Shown here: one piece after another, positions 61,531-64,000 of the stretch | How positions within the stretch are numbered: the first letter of the stretch is position 1 | Layout: every line of letters starts with the position of its first letter | From: Harmothoe impar | Taxonomy: Eukaryota; Annelida; Polychaeta; Phyllodocida; Polynoidae | Direction of reading: 5' to 3' | DNA: 64,000 bases | Assembly (NCBI GenBank): GCA_947462335.1 | Contig: OX381720.1 | Span: forward strand, 1,309,501-1,373,500 | Notes under the pieces: generated by a model | What the model was told of the DNA's origin: nothing | What the model saw: the letters and a program-made list of their open reading frames with translations, nothing else | The model's database searches: none | Program-made: the position numbers and the translations under genes

Positions 61531-61849
61531 TTATGGGTCTTCATAATCTGATTATTGTCCATGCTCCAGCCAGGTATGATTATTATTTTCCAAGGCCTAC
61601 AGCACTTCTATGGACTACTGGTATGTATACAATTGTGGCAAATTATCTTAGTATGAGAGTGTGAGAGGGGATTTCAGCCTCCCACTCCCCTATACCATAC
61701 TAAACAACCATCCAACCTATGGTCCTGCAGAAGACGTGTGGATACCAACTCACTGCATGATGACACAAATAGGTCTATAATGTAAACATACAATCAATAT
61801 ATATATATTCCAATCAAAAGGTTATCTTAGGGCAGAGACTCAGACGGCG

Positions 61850-62060
61850 TTTATCAAGAGAAGGAGATGTAGGGAGAGTGCTATCTCCTGATGCAGGGCC
61901 TTATCCTCAGCAGAACGGTCCCCTCAGGATATCAAGATGACAGATGACCTGACTGTGGGGATGGAGTGACAGTGTGCTGGGTCTGTGAGCAGGGCAGGTT
62001 ACACCAGGCCTCATTGTGTGGGACTCTTATTGATGGTGAGGCAAGCAACACAAACCGGTT
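61850..62060. repeat. Module H, copy 3 (most decayed)
   Basis: CTGATGCAGGGCCTTATCC, then CACCAGGCCTCATTGTG and CTTATTGATGGTGAGGCAAG keep the order seen at 47.4-47.5 kb. Confidence 0.5.
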
Positions 62061-64000
62061 AGCCTGGTATCCTATTCACACAGAACACAAAGCAGCTTCT
62101 GTGAGCCACATTTAGTCAACATGAACCTCTACACAAACAGTGCCTCCACCATATACATCCTACAGCAACATTTCTGCCTGTACTCATGTAGAATTTACAT
62201 CAATCATTGTAAAAGCTTACAATATAATGATGCCCTCGTTACCAATAGAGTCATCAATAATTAATTTTCGGTGTTTTTTTCTATCCCTGACATTGTGCAA
62301 CATAATCAAGTTTCACCCAATCCCTATTTAAACTGATAGCAACATTGATACAACTGAATGGCAGGTTCACCCTTCAGGGTATTGTTCATTTCCTAAATAA
62401 CTCTGATATCGTTGAAGGCAAATTGTCGATGCTTTCTGAAAATACCAGCATTAGAGACAAAAGTAGATTAACTCTAAATGTAGAGGTAAATCGAGCCCCT
62501 ACCCGTAATGGACTATAGATGCATATATATACACATCTAAGGCCATACAAACATACTCAATCCTATGTTGATAGTATACCTAAGGGGATGGGTGGGTCTT
62601 CTTTTATAGGGAGGAGCTAGAAGAGGTCATGTAGTGCACATTCAGGTGTTCACCAGATGTGGCAAAGGGAGGCCTTTATGTACAAAGACTTTTAGAAGTA
62701 AGGTAAAGTAACAGGGGCTTTCTGGAATAGGGACATAATGTGTGGTACCAGGAAGCTACTGGCAGTGCAGGATATAGCCTCACTGTCATGTGTGACAGAT
62801 GCACCACATCTATTTGCTGAATCAGAACAGAACTTTTTAATGAGAATGGCTGTGTTATTTCACAACTAGTTAATATATGGTAAATAGACAAAATGAAAAC
62901 TTTAAAAAAATGGCCATCTACAGTACTTTAGACAGGAGCTCTAGGCAACTGTAACTTTAACCTGCCCCTCCCCATGACTCTGATCCGTGTGTGTTGTATC
63001 AACAAACCCTAACTATTGCCGGCACATGCTGTCTGTGTACTGACAGGTTAGTGCCGTACCCTGGTGGGAAGGTGGGAAAGTACTGCCCCACTTGGAGTAG
63101 GATTGGAATCATATACCATTTCATTCCCATAATAATTCTGTCAAAACTGAGCCAAGCAAACTTAAAGATTTATAATGCAAATTCTAAAAACATGCCCAGT
63201 TGGACAAAATGAGTAGTGATAACCATTTTTATGAGAAGTTAGTTTAATGGATTTCTATTGGTCACTAATCTGATGAGTATGCATTTGAAAGTAAAAGTCT
63301 GGTACTCCTCTGTTCACTTCACAGATAGGGTTGAAGGGTTTTCCTGTGTGGTATATAGAGTAGACATGTGTGTTAAAGATGGCTTGTAAGTTTGATGATA
63401 TACAGCTCACACTTTAATCTGACAGCTGTGATATACAGGCGTCCCCATACCTGACCTGCCCTAGTTGGTTATGTTCAGGTATGCCAGGTTGTTTTCTGGG
63501 CAGAGTGACAGAAAAGGGTAAACATTAGTATTGGTGATCTTTGAGAAGCATCTTTCAGAGGCGAGAGTATAACAATTAATTTCAGCCTATACCTGTATTC
63601 AAGGAGTTAGCCTGCATACTGTTTCATTTGAGAAGGGGTTGGGCTGTCCTCCTTATATGCCTTCTTATACAAAGTAGGCTTTGTGTAAAATCAAAGGTTT
63701 GAGTAACTAAATGTTTGTTCAATAGCAAGTCCATTTAAATCAAATACAAAGGCTGCTTGGTGTGGGATTGGCACACTGTATAAAACATTTTTTGTATATT
63801 AGGCATATTAGGGATATTCTGATATATTAATGTCACACATCTGAACCTTCTGATCCTGCCAGCTTACCTGCTACAATCTGCTTAGATGGATCCATGTATA
63901 TCCTGCAATCATTTACTGAGGTGTGTGATGCACCTGTACTTGTGTGAGATATGTAGATAGGACAGGTGGAGTACCATGCAAGAACCAGCAGCAGCAATGG
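62061..64000. other. Gene-free stretch to the right edge
   Basis: I see nothing that I can support: no module copies, no recognisable frames, no RNA gene. Confidence 0.45.

Overview
This is animal (invertebrate metazoan) nuclear DNA and almost all of it is non-coding. There are no operons and no dense coding. The only convincing cellular coding sequence is the first exon of a rhodopsin-class peptide GPCR at the left edge, read on the minus strand and ending at a splice donor. A 5'-truncated non-LTR reverse-transcriptase relic, several small transposons and a terminal-repeat retrotransposon also fit an invertebrate. I suspect amphioxus or a spiralian, but the window does not decide it. Similarities between stretches below were read by eye, and boundaries of repeat blocks are approximate to tens of bases.

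Layout: 0.3-0.6 kb GPCR exon; 3.7-5.2 kb an inverted-repeat transposon with a second fold-back element nested in it; 5.3-5.6 kb a 116-bp tandem repeat; 7.0-7.3 kb a hairpin element; 9-18 kb three diverged tandem superunits of about 3.5-4.2 kb; 22.1-22.7 kb a 0.3-kb tandem duplication; 22.9-23.4 kb a nearly intact 508-bp TRIM-like element whose LTRs carry a tRNA-like sequence; 24-34 kb more dispersed modules; 34.6-35.4 kb the RT relic and 35.4-35.8 kb a 177-bp tandem repeat; 36-55 kb a second array in which blocks around 31-34, 36-40 and 45-46.5 kb recur at 47-50.4, 50.9-52.8 and 53-54.2 kb; 44.0-44.8 kb a TA-flanked inverted-repeat element; 57.8-62 kb further module copies and short tandem repeats.

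The dominant feature is this network of old duplications. I use these labels. Module A: shared core like GATGAGCAGATTACGTGGGA, 9 copies. Module B: 9 copies, usually 0.3-0.45 kb after A. Module C: core like GGTATTTGATTGGATCAGAT, 6 copies. Module D: core like GTACAGGCAGGGATCTTGTC, 9 copies. Module E: a hairpin, 2 good copies plus fragments. Module F: core like GATGGATGGCATTTGTAAAG, 4 copies. Module G: G-tract rich, 5 copies. Module H: 3 copies. They recur on the same strand and largely in the same order, as expected from repeated segmental duplication followed by decay around better-kept cores.

The items most worth following are (1) the TRIM-like element with a Pol III-type tRNA-like promoter inside each LTR, (2) the module E hairpin, whose two copies differ at two stem positions with both changes compensated, and (3) the module array itself.
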